Notes: generated from the sequence alone by a model not told the origin. Shown: positions 35,801 to 43,701, counted from the first letter of the stretch. The stretch: DNA of 58,397 nucleotides from JABWBR01 sp036741235 (GCA_036741235.1 DAINSQ010000008.1:1-58397), one strand, 5' to 3'. Numbers and translations are program-made.

Positions 35801-37201
35801 GCCGGTGAGGGTCATGATGGGCACAAATACAACGAGAATGATAAATACTCCGTATATCGCCGAGCGGAATAACTGGGAGGTGGAGTCGGTGATGATGTCA
35901 TCCATTTCGCCCTGGGTGAGTTTTCTCCCTACATAAAAGGTGAATATGGTGTGTAGTACCCCTTCCACGATGATCACTGCGCCGTCAACCACGATACCGA
36001 AGTCGATAGCGCCGAGCGACATCAAGTTGGCCGAGACGTTGAACTGACGCATCATGATGATGGCAAACAACATAGCCAAAGGAATCACTGAGGCCACTAT
36101 AAACCCCGCGCGCAGGTCGCCCAACAGTAATACCAGTACAAATACTACAATAATACCGCCTTCCAGCAGGTTTTTTTCAACGGTATGAATGGTTTTCCCC
36201 ACCAATACCGAGCGGTCGAGGTAAGCATAGAGGTCTACCCCTTCCGGCAGCGATTTTCTGACCTCCTCGATGCGGCGATGCACATTGCCAAGTGCTTCCG
36301 AAGAGTTGGCGCCTTTGAGCATTAGCGTGATGCCGCCCACTGCCTCGCCCTGGCCGTCCATGGTCATAGCTCCAAAACGTTTGGGCGCGCCAAATTGGAG
36401 TTTGCCGACATGTTTGATCAATACGGGCACATTGTTGCGGTTGGCTATAACGATATTGCCAATATCGTCGAGGGTTTTTACAACGCCTTCAGTGCGGATG
36501 TAATAGGCATTGTGCATTTTTTCAATATAACTGCCGCCGCTATTCTGGTTGTTGCGCGCCAGGGCGTCGAATACTTCGGTCAGGGAGAGGTCGTAGCTTT
36601 GCAATAATAAGGGGTCGACGGCCACTTCGTATTGTTTGAGATAACCGCCGAAGCTGCTGATCTCTATAATGCCTGCCGTGCCCGCCAGTTGGCGTTTTAC
36701 TATCCAGTCCTGAATAGTGCGCAGTTCCATGGCGTCATAGCGGCCTTCATAGCCGGGTTTTACGCGCAACACGTATTGGTAAATCTCGCCAAGGCCGGTG
36801 GTAATGGGCATCAGCTCGGGTTGGCCAAGCCCTTCCGGTATCTCGCCGGCGGCCAGGCTGATTTGTTCTTTTACAAATTGCCGGGCTTCTAGCACCGGCA
36901 CGTGGTCTTCAAATACAATAGTAACCACCGACAACCCAAAGCGCGATACCGACCTGATCTCGACTACATTGGGAATGTTGGCCATGGCTACCTCTACCGG
37001 GTAGGTGATGAATTGCTCGACTTCCTGGGCCGCCAGCGACGGCGATACAGTGACCACTTGCACCTGGTTGTTGGTGATGTCGGGTACGGCATCTATAGGC
37101 AAGCTGCGCAGGCTGTATACCCCGACCCCTATCAATGCCAGCGTGAGCAAGGCTATGATAAGTTTGTTTTTGACTGAAAAACGTATAATGGATTCGATCA
37201 T
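32897..37201 (-). CDS. CzcA-type heavy-metal RND pump fused to a TolC-like channel domain
   Basis: This 1434-residue protein has an RND pump in residues 1 to about 1040. Its motifs include ALIGVGVYSLRSLPIDAVPD and, in TM4 (near 400), DFGIVVDGAVIIVEG. The Asp-Asp-Glu spacing there is that of CzcA-like pumps for divalent ions (Zn, Co, Cd, Ni), not of Cu/Ag CusA. Residues near 1045-1065 (ILALLWLCPAPAGAQ) look like a signal peptide. The rest is a TolC-family domain (LEAAVQNAQQRHPLLENGRL to the end), shorter than free TolC. Fusions of this kind occur in Bacteroidota. It is preceded by the His-rich small gene and followed by the adaptor. Confidence 0.94.
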   Translation of the reverse strand: MIESIIRFSVKNKLIIALLTLALIGVGVYSLRSLPIDAVPDITNNQVQVVTVSPSLAAQEVEQFITYPVEVAMANIPNVVEIRSVSRFGLSVVTIVFEDHVPVLEARQFVKEQISLAAGEIPEGLGQPELMPITTGLGEIYQYVLRVKPGYEGRYDAMELRTIQDWIVKRQLAGTAGIIEISSFGGYLKQYEVAVDPLLLQSYDLSLTEVFDALARNNQNSGGSYIEKMHNAYYIRTEGVVKTLDDIGNIVIANRNNVPVLIKHVGKLQFGAPKRFGAMTMDGQGEAVGGITLMLKGANSSEALGNVHRRIEEVRKSLPEGVDLYAYLDRSVLVGKTIHTVEKNLLEGGIIVVFVLVLLLGDLRAGFIVASVIPLAMLFAIIMMRQFNVSANLMSLGAIDFGIVVDGAVIIVEGVLHTIFTFYVGRKLTQGEMDDIITDSTSQLFRSAIYGVFIILVVFVPIMTLTGIEGKMFRPMAMTFSFAVLGALLLSLTYVPMMAALLLSKKVREHHTFADKIVNLLRRMYKPSLEWALRHVKLVLAGALALLAGAFLLFSSMGSEFIPTLEEGDLAMQLSIQPGSSLSESVRTTAKAEKILLDNFPEVKHVVSKIGTAEVPIDPMAIEDADIMIVLKEKEEWTSAATREELVDKMKNKLEAVAVASFEFTQPIQLRFNELMTGAKTDIAIKIFGEDVEKLKQLADDAAVIIRDIPGAGDVKVEQTEGLPQLLIVFNRPKIAEYGFNIEEINSLVRAAFAGEVAGVVFENERKFDLVVRLAEPYRRELDLNKLFVHLPDGRAIPLGEVAQARYAEGPMQISREDAKRRINIGVNVRGRDVAGLVADISASLEARLKLPPGYSIRYGGQFENLRAAQQRLSIAVPVALLMIFALLYFTFGKLKYAVMIFSAVPLSAIGGVIALWLRGMPFSISAGVGFIALFGVAVLNGIVLISYFNRLRFEDGIEDWMEIIIQGGLARLRPVVMTATVAALGFLPMALSNSNGAEVQKPLATVVIGGLITATLLTLIVLPLLYYLANAGWRKPPIAPAATAILALLWLCPAPAGAQVAPVSLEAAVQNAQQRHPLLENGRLKVQQAQLGVEGARRLPAANLELVGGQTNTSLIDYNFTATQGLGNIAADRQRRKLAAAQTDLAGRELQVNARQLKWEVSQAWLEAKYAERRRFLLEQQANLYQQMADRARLQYEAGEAGGLDKTYADNQLMQVSRDLATARIDEVQALMQLQQTAWLDQTPTMPPGDMPEWPLPDVTTLSPALLAPLQQQVAVSRQETQVLQKQFSPEFTVGYFNQSIRPDVPLQGVVAGMALPIWRKSGKAGIQQAVVAEQIAQNEAKTAERQYELSAQIAIYQALTLHVELSTAGKKLLDQAAALRNLADKQRSEGEIDYFRYAQSIEAAWQNDLLYLDLLRRYNLAILAWRFWTDTE

Positions 37202-37211
37202 GTTGAAAGTA

Positions 37212-37331
37212 ATTGTCAGTTATCAGTTGTCAGTTATGGGTTGCCGGGTTGATAATCACGATTGTCAATGGCTGTTTCCCGGTTTATCCAATGGAAAATG
37301 AACCGATAACTGACAACCGATAACCGACAAC
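37212..37331. repeat. Heptad-phased long inverted repeat
   Basis: Arm 37212-37242 and arm 37301-37331 are reverse complements at 27 of 31 positions. Both are built from seven-base units of the type GTTATCA / GTTGTCA. The 58 bases between them contain part of the same pattern. It separates the small His-rich gene from the RND gene, so it would fold in their common transcript. Confidence 0.75.
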
Positions 37332-37336
37332 ATTAT

Positions 37337-37723
37337 TTACTGAACAATGATAGGAGGGCGAAAAATGGCGCTGATCGAAAGAAGCGGAAGAAATTCCCTT
37401 GAGGCCAGGGGCTGAATTTTGTTAATAAAACAGGAGGAAATAGCCGTTGAAGATGCTTCAGGAATAAAATAATTGAGTACCTGCTCAAATGACTTCAACG
37501 GTAGTTTTTTGTGGCAATCGCCGGCCTCTTTGTGGTGGTGGAGGTTGGGATTGACGAAATGCTGGAGGAAAAAGCTGAGTGCAGTTGTTGAATCGTCTTC
37601 TGCGCGATGATGGCGAAAGTGCTCCATCAGGTTGGGCAATTTGGCCAACTGGCTGAAGTCCATGCCGGGCAAGATGCTACCGGCCAGGAAATATACGATC
37701 AATATGTATACGGTTGCTCGCAC
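37337..37723 (-). CDS. Small His-rich exported protein of the metal-efflux operon
   Basis: This 128-residue protein has a hydrophobic N-terminus (ATVYILIVYFLAGSILPG). Two His clusters follow (HFRHHRAEDD and NPNLHHHKEAGDCHKKL), which could bind metal. The tail is hydrophobic and has no known motif. The only possible start ahead of the signal is GTG at 37721-37723; an in-frame stop lies just upstream. It is first in the minus-strand efflux set, so a periplasmic metal sensor or chaperone is a fair guess. Confidence 0.65.
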   Translation of the reverse strand: MRATVYILIVYFLAGSILPGMDFSQLAKLPNLMEHFRHHRAEDDSTTALSFFLQHFVNPNLHHHKEAGDCHKKLPLKSFEQVLNYFIPEASSTAISSCFINKIQPLASREFLPLLSISAIFRPPIIVQ

Positions 37724-37757
37724 CTCTTAGGAACGTTTTAATTGCATGAATAGTTTG

Positions 37758-38768
37758 TCATGTATCAAATTTTTGCCGGTCCAATTGGAGCCAATCAAGG
37801 ATATTTTGGCTAAAGATACGAGAAATAGTATTTTCCGGCAATTCCATTTGCTCAATAAAAGCCCCGATTTCCAGATCGCCCAGCGGAAAGGGGTAGTCGG
37901 AGCCGAGGCAGACCTTGTCTTGTCCGGCGATTTCCAGGATATAGCGCAACATCAGGGGGTCGTGGGTGATACAGTCAACCCAGAATCGCCCCAGGTATTC
38001 GCGGGGGTTGACGGGGTTGTCAACGGCCACAAGGTCGGGGCGACAGTTGAAGCCGTGTTCGATGCGGCCGATAGTGGGCAGAAAAGCCCCCCCGGCATGG
38101 GCAAAACACACGCGCAATTGCGGAAGTCGCTCCAGTACGCCGCCGAATATCATGGAGCAAATGGCGCGCGAGGTTTCAGCGGGCATTCCTACGAGCCAGG
38201 GCAGCCAATATTTTTGCATATGCTGTTGGCCCATCATGTTCCATGGATGGACAAAAAGCGCCAACCCCAGATCTTGACAAGCCTCGAAAATTGGAAAAAA
38301 AGCCGGATCGTCGAGGTTTCTATCGTTGATGTTGGAGCCGATTTGTACGCCGACAAGCCCTATTTCGCGGCAGCGCTCGAGTTCCTTAATAGACAATTCT
38401 GTCGATTGCATGGGCAAGGTTGCCAACCCGATGTACTGCCGGGGGTATTCGGCTACGAGTTGCGCAAGATGGTCGTTGAGAAAACGCGCGATGTCCCAGC
38501 CGTCTTCGGGTTTGGCCCAATACGAAAACAATACGGGGATAGTGCATACTACCTGCACCTGGGTGCTAAACCGGGCGTATTCGACGATTCGCTCTTCAGC
38601 ATCCCAGCAATTCGATTTGATCTCGCGGAAAAATTGGGCGCCTTTCATCATCCGCGCCCGTCCGGGTTGGTGGTGCTCGAGGTGAATGAAGCCTTCATAG
38701 CCGAATTTCTCCGCCCATAAAGGCAGATGCTCGGGTATGATATGGGTATGCATGTCGATTTTTAGCAT
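37758..38768 (-). CDS. ACMSD-like amidohydrolase (2-amino-3-carboxymuconate-6-semialdehyde decarboxylase)
   Basis: At 336 residues it is the same length as the human enzyme. It follows that protein closely: MHTHIIPEH (His7, His9), FSYWAKPED, LFVHPWNM (His174), KYWLPWLVGMPAET, CFAHAGGAF (His224) and GSDYPFPLGDLE (Asp291). The zinc ligands (two His of HxH, His174, Asp291) and the catalytic His224 are all in place. ACMSD decarboxylates an intermediate of tryptophan/kynurenine or nitrobenzoate/anthranilate-type catabolism, steering it away from NAD synthesis. No other kynurenine gene is in the window. The gene has 34 bases to the His-rich gene downstream but no functional link to it. Confidence 0.9.
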   Translation of the reverse strand: MLKIDMHTHIIPEHLPLWAEKFGYEGFIHLEHHQPGRARMMKGAQFFREIKSNCWDAEERIVEYARFSTQVQVVCTIPVLFSYWAKPEDGWDIARFLNDHLAQLVAEYPRQYIGLATLPMQSTELSIKELERCREIGLVGVQIGSNINDRNLDDPAFFPIFEACQDLGLALFVHPWNMMGQQHMQKYWLPWLVGMPAETSRAICSMIFGGVLERLPQLRVCFAHAGGAFLPTIGRIEHGFNCRPDLVAVDNPVNPREYLGRFWVDCITHDPLMLRYILEIAGQDKVCLGSDYPFPLGDLEIGAFIEQMELPENTISRIFSQNILDWLQLDRQKFDT

Positions 38769-38860
38769 AAAGTATATGAGTTTAGCGACTATAGATACTG
38801 ATTGTGAAAAGTCGCCTGGTCAAATCCACAATAGCTTTCCTTTTCCTCGACCCCATGCAG

Positions 38861-39904
38861 TTACTCTGCTTTCTCTGCGTCCACTTCTTTCATCCAGGGA
38901 ATCAGCCCCGAGAAATAGGCGGCCTGATCGTCATACATACACATATGGCTGCCATTGGGGCAAAGCAGGAAGCGGCCGTTTTGCACATTATCGGCAATCC
39001 ATTTCATATGTTCGGGATCCATCGTATCGTGGGTAGCGCCGATGACCAGCGTGGGTACTTTTAGTTCGGGGATGCGGGCTTTTACATCCCAGGTTTCGAG
39101 TTTGCCCGACAGGCCGAATTCGCTGGGGCCTTGCATGGTCACATACAGGCTTTGATTGATTTTGGCAAACGAGCGGTTGACGGGCTCAGGCCATTGCTCC
39201 AGCGGGATGCGGCACACGTGTTTGGCGTAAAAGTTGGGCAACAGCAACTCCATATATTTGGGGTTGGCATAGTCGCCTTTGGCTTCCAGCATGCGTATCG
39301 TATCGAGCACCCCGGGATCCATTTGCTTGGCCAATACCTCTGCGGCGTAGCGGTCGTATTCGGGGGCGCTGGCCATCATATTGGAGATCACCAGCCCTTT
39401 GAGGTTATCCTGGTATTTGAGGGCGTACTCCATGGCCAGGATGCCGCCCCAGGAGTGCCCCAGGAGGTAGAAGTTGTCTTTGTTGAGGCCCAGGGCCTTG
39501 CGCACCTGTTCTACCTCTTCTACGTAGCGAGGCAGATCCCACATGGCTGTATCGTTGGGGTTGTCGGAGAAGCCCGTACCCAATTGATCATAGTAGATAA
39601 ACTCAATACCTTCGGCAGGCAGGAAACTTTCCATGCACTCCCAGTATTCGTGAGTGGCGCCGGGGCCGCCTTGCAGCAGTAGCAGTTTGATACGCGGGTT
39701 ATTGCCGAAGCGCTTGGTCCAGATGTTGAATGTGCCTTTTGGCGTAGTGATGGGAATCACCTGTACGCCGCCGGTTTTGACGCCGCTTTCCTGGCCGGCG
39801 AAGTAGTCTTGCACGGTAATGGCGTCGGATTGTTGCGGAGTGGGGTTGCAGGAGACGAGTAACCCCAAGAAACCCAATAAGAGGAGGGTATAGGCGTTTT
39901 TCAT
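38861..39904 (-). CDS. Proline iminopeptidase-family alpha/beta hydrolase, lipoprotein
   Basis: This 347-residue hydrolase starts at ATG 39904 with a lipoprotein signal (LLLLGFLGLLVSCNP). A longer frame exists but lacks a signal. The oxyanion loop LLLQGGPGATHEYW, the nucleophile Ser in LLGHSWGGILAMEYA, a likely Asp in VIGATHDTMDPEHM and the final His in NGSHMCMYDD complete the triad. The family removes N-terminal proline from peptides or opens related amides and esters. The lipid anchor implies periplasmic action, unusual for classic cytoplasmic Pip. A promoter with a palindrome is just upstream. Confidence 0.87.
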   Translation of the reverse strand: MKNAYTLLLLGFLGLLVSCNPTPQQSDAITVQDYFAGQESGVKTGGVQVIPITTPKGTFNIWTKRFGNNPRIKLLLLQGGPGATHEYWECMESFLPAEGIEFIYYDQLGTGFSDNPNDTAMWDLPRYVEEVEQVRKALGLNKDNFYLLGHSWGGILAMEYALKYQDNLKGLVISNMMASAPEYDRYAAEVLAKQMDPGVLDTIRMLEAKGDYANPKYMELLLPNFYAKHVCRIPLEQWPEPVNRSFAKINQSLYVTMQGPSEFGLSGKLETWDVKARIPELKVPTLVIGATHDTMDPEHMKWIADNVQNGRFLLCPNGSHMCMYDDQAAYFSGLIPWMKEVDAEKAE

Positions 39905-39965
39905 AATAGGTTGGTTAGCTAAGATGTTGAATTTATTCCAAATAAATCGATTCTCTGCTTTTCTA

Positions 39966-39973
39966 CAAAGGTA
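39966..39973 (-). promoter_or_regulatory. Candidate -7 element of the iminopeptidase gene
   Basis: The minus strand reads TACCTTTG, matching TAnnTTTG, about 62 bases before the ATG. The palindrome at 39971-39986 overlaps its upstream end. Confidence 0.4.
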
Positions 39974-39986
39974 CCGAAATCGGTAC
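39971..39986. promoter_or_regulatory. Palindromic operator candidate GTACCGA-AA-TCGGTAC
   Basis: Two perfect 7-base half-sites are separated by 2 bases. The site lies directly behind the -7 element, in the -10 to -35 spacer, where a dimeric repressor would block RNA polymerase. No regulator gene is adjacent. Confidence 0.45.
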
Positions 39987-40060
39987 AATTAAACTCCGGA
40001 TTGTATTACACTTTCTATTATTTATTAATGCCCTTTTGCGCTTAGTCAAGAGCTCAAAAA

Positions 40061-40103
40061 AGCGCCTCACCATTCTACCGGAAAGATAGATTGGTGAGGC
40101 GCT
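40061..40103 (-). terminator. Terminator after the sigma/anti-sigma/DUF4097 operon
   Basis: A perfect 12-base stem AGCGCCTCACCA (40061-40072) / TGGTGAGGCGCT (40092-40103) leads on the minus strand into TTTTTTGAG. It lies 24 bases beyond the stop at 40127. Confidence 0.9.
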
Positions 40104-40126
40104 CAGGATGGAAAAAAGGGAAAAAA

Positions 40127-41242
40127 TTATTCTTGCTTCACGCGCAGTCCGCCGTAGTCGAGGCGGGCTTTGATAGCGCCGCCGGCATTTTGGCCGCCGA
40201 CGTGGCCTTTGACTTCGCGGGCTGAGGATTTCTCGTACTCATAGGTGACCGTCATGTCGGAGGGGTAATTGATGCCGGCGTAGCGGGAAGAAGCGTCGAA
40301 TTGGAAAGTAGCTCCTCTTTCGACTCCCAGTTTGAAGTCGGTATATTTACCCAGCAGGTTGACCTGGTTAAAGCCTTTGGCCACCGTGCCCACCGATGCG
40401 CCGCCGTACTCGAGGTTGAGGTCGAGATTTTTGTTGACCTTTTCCACCTTTACGTTGGTATACTGCGAAGCGACGACCACGCTTTCGGCGTTGCGAATTT
40501 CGATATTGTCGTATTTGCCGTTATTGCGGAATTCCTTCACCGTTCCTACGCGGTAGGTATCGTATTTTGAATTGCTGCGTATATCGGCGGCTTTTTCGAG
40601 CGATACGGTCGTGTATTTGCTATTGATCTCGATATCGCCGGCCTCTTGCACGCTCAGGTTGCCGTATTTGGCGTCGAGGTACACATTGCGGGCGCGGGAG
40701 AGATTGCCGTTGCCGTAGGCCAGCGTAATACGGGCATTGTCGTTGAAGCCGTCCATTTTAAAATTGCCGTAGCTGACATTAGCGGAAGCTTCGCCTTGCA
40801 GGGCTGCCACATATACATCGCAGTATTTTGCGCCCAGGTCGAGTTTATTGGTTGGCGGCATATACACCTCGTAGATGATTGAGAAGTCGCTTTTATCGCC
40901 GCCCCAGCCCCACCAGCTTTTATTCACGGGTTCGATGGTTGTTTCAGCCTTTACGTAATTGGGGTTATTGATAAAAGCAATTTTGATGCGGTCAAAAACT
41001 TTTTGGGCTGAGGATTCGCTAGAGGCTTTCACCACGATACGCACATCGATTTTCACCCGGTTTTTATCCCAGGTTTTGATATCTACTTTGCCATATTTGT
41101 TGTAGATGGCGGTAGTGCCGTCTTTGGTGATATCGAACTCCTTCTTGATCGTTTTCGTGAATTCGCCTTTAGCCAGCGCCGGCGCGCTGCTCCACAACAA
41201 TCCTATCAGCAAGAGCCCGGCTACTTTAAATACCGATTTCAT
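40127..41242 (-). CDS. Exported DUF4097-like beta-helix protein
   Basis: This 371-residue protein has a signal peptide (MKSVFKVAGLLLIGLLWSSAPALA). An N-terminal section (FTKTIKKEFDITKDGTTAIY, YGKVDIKTWDKNRVKIDVRI) precedes about ten short repeats with the pattern xxxxYGNxxxxx or SKYTxVxxEKA. These predict a right-handed beta-helix like the DUF4097 / putative adhesin families. It ends with a Gly-rich AGGAIKARLDYGGLRVKQE. It overlaps the anti-sigma-like gene by 17 bases and ends the ECF sigma operon, so it may be a surface sensor or target of that system. Confidence 0.83.
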   Translation of the reverse strand: MKSVFKVAGLLLIGLLWSSAPALAKGEFTKTIKKEFDITKDGTTAIYNKYGKVDIKTWDKNRVKIDVRIVVKASSESSAQKVFDRIKIAFINNPNYVKAETTIEPVNKSWWGWGGDKSDFSIIYEVYMPPTNKLDLGAKYCDVYVAALQGEASANVSYGNFKMDGFNDNARITLAYGNGNLSRARNVYLDAKYGNLSVQEAGDIEINSKYTTVSLEKAADIRSNSKYDTYRVGTVKEFRNNGKYDNIEIRNAESVVVASQYTNVKVEKVNKNLDLNLEYGGASVGTVAKGFNQVNLLGKYTDFKLGVERGATFQFDASSRYAGINYPSDMTVTYEYEKSSAREVKGHVGGQNAGGAIKARLDYGGLRVKQE

Positions 41243-41771
41243 GTTCGTTTGTTTTTTCTTGTGTTGGATGAACAGATTCTAATTGGTCCAGGATGCGTTC
41301 CAGGATTTGGAGTTTGAGTTGATAGGTGTTGATGAGGTTTCTGATGATTTGCTCTTCGCTGCCTTTGGGCACATTGGCCAGGTCGCGCTTGAGTTCTGCC
41401 ATAGCCTGGTCAATCTGCGCGAGGTCGGCATCTATGCTTTTATCGTGCGGATAACTGGCCAGTTGCTGGTATTTTTGCTCAAACAAGCGATCGTAGTATT
41501 GGGTAGCTTCCGACAATTCAGGTGAAGCATTGGCTACTGCCGCCACTACCTGCTTCTGTTGGAAAGTGTTTGCCACGTAGAGCCCGCCGATACCGCCGGC
41601 TGTCAGCAGCAGAAGTACGGCTGCTGCTGCGCGCATGTAAGTTCTCAGGGTGAGCGCGCGCCCCCGGCGTTGGTCGAGTTGCTTGTCGAGATGGGCCCAA
41701 ACTTTCAACCCGGGCACTGCCTCGTCAAAATCCTCCCGGTTTGCTCTGATGAATTCTTCTAAACGGTCCAT
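41226..41771 (-). CDS. Putative membrane anti-sigma factor
   Basis: This 181-residue protein has a cytoplasmic N-terminal helix pair (MDRLEEFIRANREDFDEAVP) and one TM near 48-69 (AAAAVLLLLTAGGIGGLYVA). The periplasmic part is a helical, coiled-coil-prone segment (DADLAQIDQAMAELKRDLAN). No zinc HxxxCxxC motif is present. It lies between the ECF sigma gene (114 bases upstream) and the DUF4097-like gene (overlapping). Its anti-sigma role is inferred from position and topology. Confidence 0.68.
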   Translation of the reverse strand: MDRLEEFIRANREDFDEAVPGLKVWAHLDKQLDQRRGRALTLRTYMRAAAAVLLLLTAGGIGGLYVANTFQQKQVVAAVANASPELSEATQYYDRLFEQKYQQLASYPHDKSIDADLAQIDQAMAELKRDLANVPKGSEEQIIRNLINTYQLKLQILERILDQLESVHPTQEKTNEHEIGI

Positions 41772-41885
41772 ATCAAAAAGTCTGTTACTTTAAAAAAGTC
41801 GTTTTCAAAATTGTCCGGCCGGCATGCGATGGAAAGCAAGAGCGGCGGTTGATGTTTTGTCAGTCGGGTGATTCCTTTACTCGCT

Positions 41886-42476
41886 TCAAAAAGTAACCCT
41901 GGATTGGAGGATCTCCTTCATTTTTTTTCGGGCGCGGCTGTACTGCGACTTGGAGGTCGCTTCGGTGATGTTCAGTATTTCGCCTATTTCCTGGTGGTCG
42001 TATCCTTCCAGGGCGTATAGGGAGAAAACCACCCGGTAGCCGTCGGGTAAATCCATGAGGGCGTGGCGAACTGCCTCTACACTCAGCCCTTCGGGAGTGG
42101 AGGTATTGTCGTCATCGCTCTTATCCTGGTGTTGCTGGCTCAATTCCTCGAACGTTATGCGATTGCGTTTGAGGAAGTTGATGCAATTGTTGACCACGAT
42201 GCGCTTGATCCAGGCGCCGATAGACGATTCGTAGCGAAAAGAGTCGAGCTTGGTAAAGATGTCGAGAAATGCATTTTGTAATACATCTTCGGCATCTTGT
42301 TCGTTGTTGAGCATGCGCAGGCATACGTTGTACATACCCTTCGAAAAGAGGCGGTACAATTCGAACTGTGCCTGGCGTTCTCCGCGTTTGCACTTTTCTA
42401 CGAGATCGCGGTGTGTCGCACTGTAGTCCAATGTCAGCAATGTGGGTTTAGGGTCCCGTGCCCTTGCAATTTCCAT
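41886..42476 (-). CDS. ECF sigma factor (sigma-70 family)
   Basis: This 196-residue protein has region 2 (LVEKCKRGERQAQFELYRLF, LNNEQDAEDVLQNAFLDIFT) and region 4 (ALMDLPDGYRVVFSLYALEG, HQEIGEILNITEATSKSQYS). The layout is of group IV sigma factors that direct polymerase to stress or envelope genes. The ATG at 42476 is used; a GTG at 42497 would add seven residues. It heads the operon with the membrane protein and the DUF4097-like protein. Confidence 0.93.
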   Translation of the reverse strand: MEIARARDPKPTLLTLDYSATHRDLVEKCKRGERQAQFELYRLFSKGMYNVCLRMLNNEQDAEDVLQNAFLDIFTKLDSFRYESSIGAWIKRIVVNNCINFLKRNRITFEELSQQHQDKSDDDNTSTPEGLSVEAVRHALMDLPDGYRVVFSLYALEGYDHQEIGEILNITEATSKSQYSRARKKMKEILQSRVTF

Positions 42477-42597
42477 CGCGTTGCCTTTGGCTGTCACTTG
42501 ATAGTTGCATCTGTTTGATCAACTATACTTACATCCAGAATAGACAAGGTTGAAAAAGAAGGGTTGCACCTGAATGTTAAAAAAGTGGATTGACGTA

Positions 42598-43620
42598 CTA
42601 ATTTTTTCCTTTCACGCGCTCCAGTCCTTCGTTGGCTAATTCGTATTCGGGCGCCATGCGCAGGGCAGTTTCGTAGTCTTTGCGGGCCTTCGAGAAGTTG
42701 CCGGCTTTTTCATAAGCGATGCCGCGAAAGCAGTAGGCCTCAATATTGATAGGATTGACGCCGATGACGAGGTCAAACATCTTGCGCGCCTGTTCTATGG
42801 AGTCGAGATCGAGATATAACAATCCGGCATTGAGATAACCTTCGTCATATTGCATATCGATGGTATTGAGTTTTTTATAGAGTGCGATAGCGCCGTTGAG
42901 GTCGTTTTTATCGCGCAGGTAGTCGGCTTTGGCGTGAATGGCCGCCACATTATCGGGCGCGATGCGCAGGGCGCTATCGAAATAACGCGCTGCATCGGGT
43001 TTGTTCAACCTTGCATTAAGTTGGCCGAGGTTGATCCAGGCGTCGATGAGCTCGGGGTCTATCGCTATGGCCTTCTGGAAGGCTTTGACGGCCCGGTCGG
43101 TATCGCCGAGTTCCCGGGTGTTGAGGCCCATCATCAGGAAGGCGTCGCCGTTTTGCGGGTCTATTTTCAGGATGCGGTCGATGGTTTGCAGCGAACCGGT
43201 GTATTGCTTGAGGGTGTATTGCACTTCGCACAACTTGAGCAGGGTGGGGATGCGTTCGGGGTACAGGGCTGCGGCGCGCTCCATGGTGCGCAAGGCCAGC
43301 CTCGACTGGAAGTAGTCGAGGTACGCATCGGCGAGCAGGTGGTGATAGTCCACATTGGTTGAATCGAGTTGCAGTGCCGTTGTGAGGTCGCGAATGGCTT
43401 CGTCATACCCTTCATTGTCATAAAACATCTTCGCGCGAGAAGCGTACAGGGAGGCGTCGTTGGGTGAAGCGGCAATCTGATCGGTTAGGGCGTCGATAGC
43501 CGGATTGCCGGTTTTACCCTGTGCCTGCTCACTGCCGGCGGCATTTTGGTCATTTTTGCAAGCGGCAAAAGCTATAATACATAAAGCCGCACAGACTACA
43601 AATCCGATTTTAGTTTTCAT
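42598..43620 (-). CDS. TPR-repeat lipoprotein
   Basis: A 340-residue lipoprotein (lipobox CIIAFAACKND) with seven or eight TPR repeats. Examples are SLYASRAKMFYDNEGYDEAI, AFLMMGLNTRELGDTDRAVK and AYCFRGIAYEKAGNFSKARK. It is a protein-protein scaffold in the periplasm or at the outer membrane. The start at ATG 43620 gives the lipoprotein signal; a longer frame to 43653 has no such signal. It faces the Omp85-like gene across 120 bases. Confidence 0.9.
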   Translation of the reverse strand: MKTKIGFVVCAALCIIAFAACKNDQNAAGSEQAQGKTGNPAIDALTDQIAASPNDASLYASRAKMFYDNEGYDEAIRDLTTALQLDSTNVDYHHLLADAYLDYFQSRLALRTMERAAALYPERIPTLLKLCEVQYTLKQYTGSLQTIDRILKIDPQNGDAFLMMGLNTRELGDTDRAVKAFQKAIAIDPELIDAWINLGQLNARLNKPDAARYFDSALRIAPDNVAAIHAKADYLRDKNDLNGAIALYKKLNTIDMQYDEGYLNAGLLYLDLDSIEQARKMFDLVIGVNPINIEAYCFRGIAYEKAGNFSKARKDYETALRMAPEYELANEGLERVKGKN

Positions 43621-43693
43621 CTCTTTAACTTTTTGATCCTGCACAATTTGCATAACACCAATAAAAACGATAAGTTAGGCCTTTATTGCGACG

Positions 43694-43701
43694 CAAAGTT
43701 A
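43694..43701 (-). promoter_or_regulatory. Candidate -7 element of the TPR lipoprotein gene
   Basis: The minus strand reads TAACTTTG, an exact TAnnTTTG, giving a leader of about 67 bases. A -33 element is not evident. Confidence 0.35.

Noticed and set aside
37746..38720. 324-residue plus-strand frame opposite ACMSD
   Set aside because: The minus strand encodes a near-full ACMSD with all metal ligands; the plus frame is its shadow.
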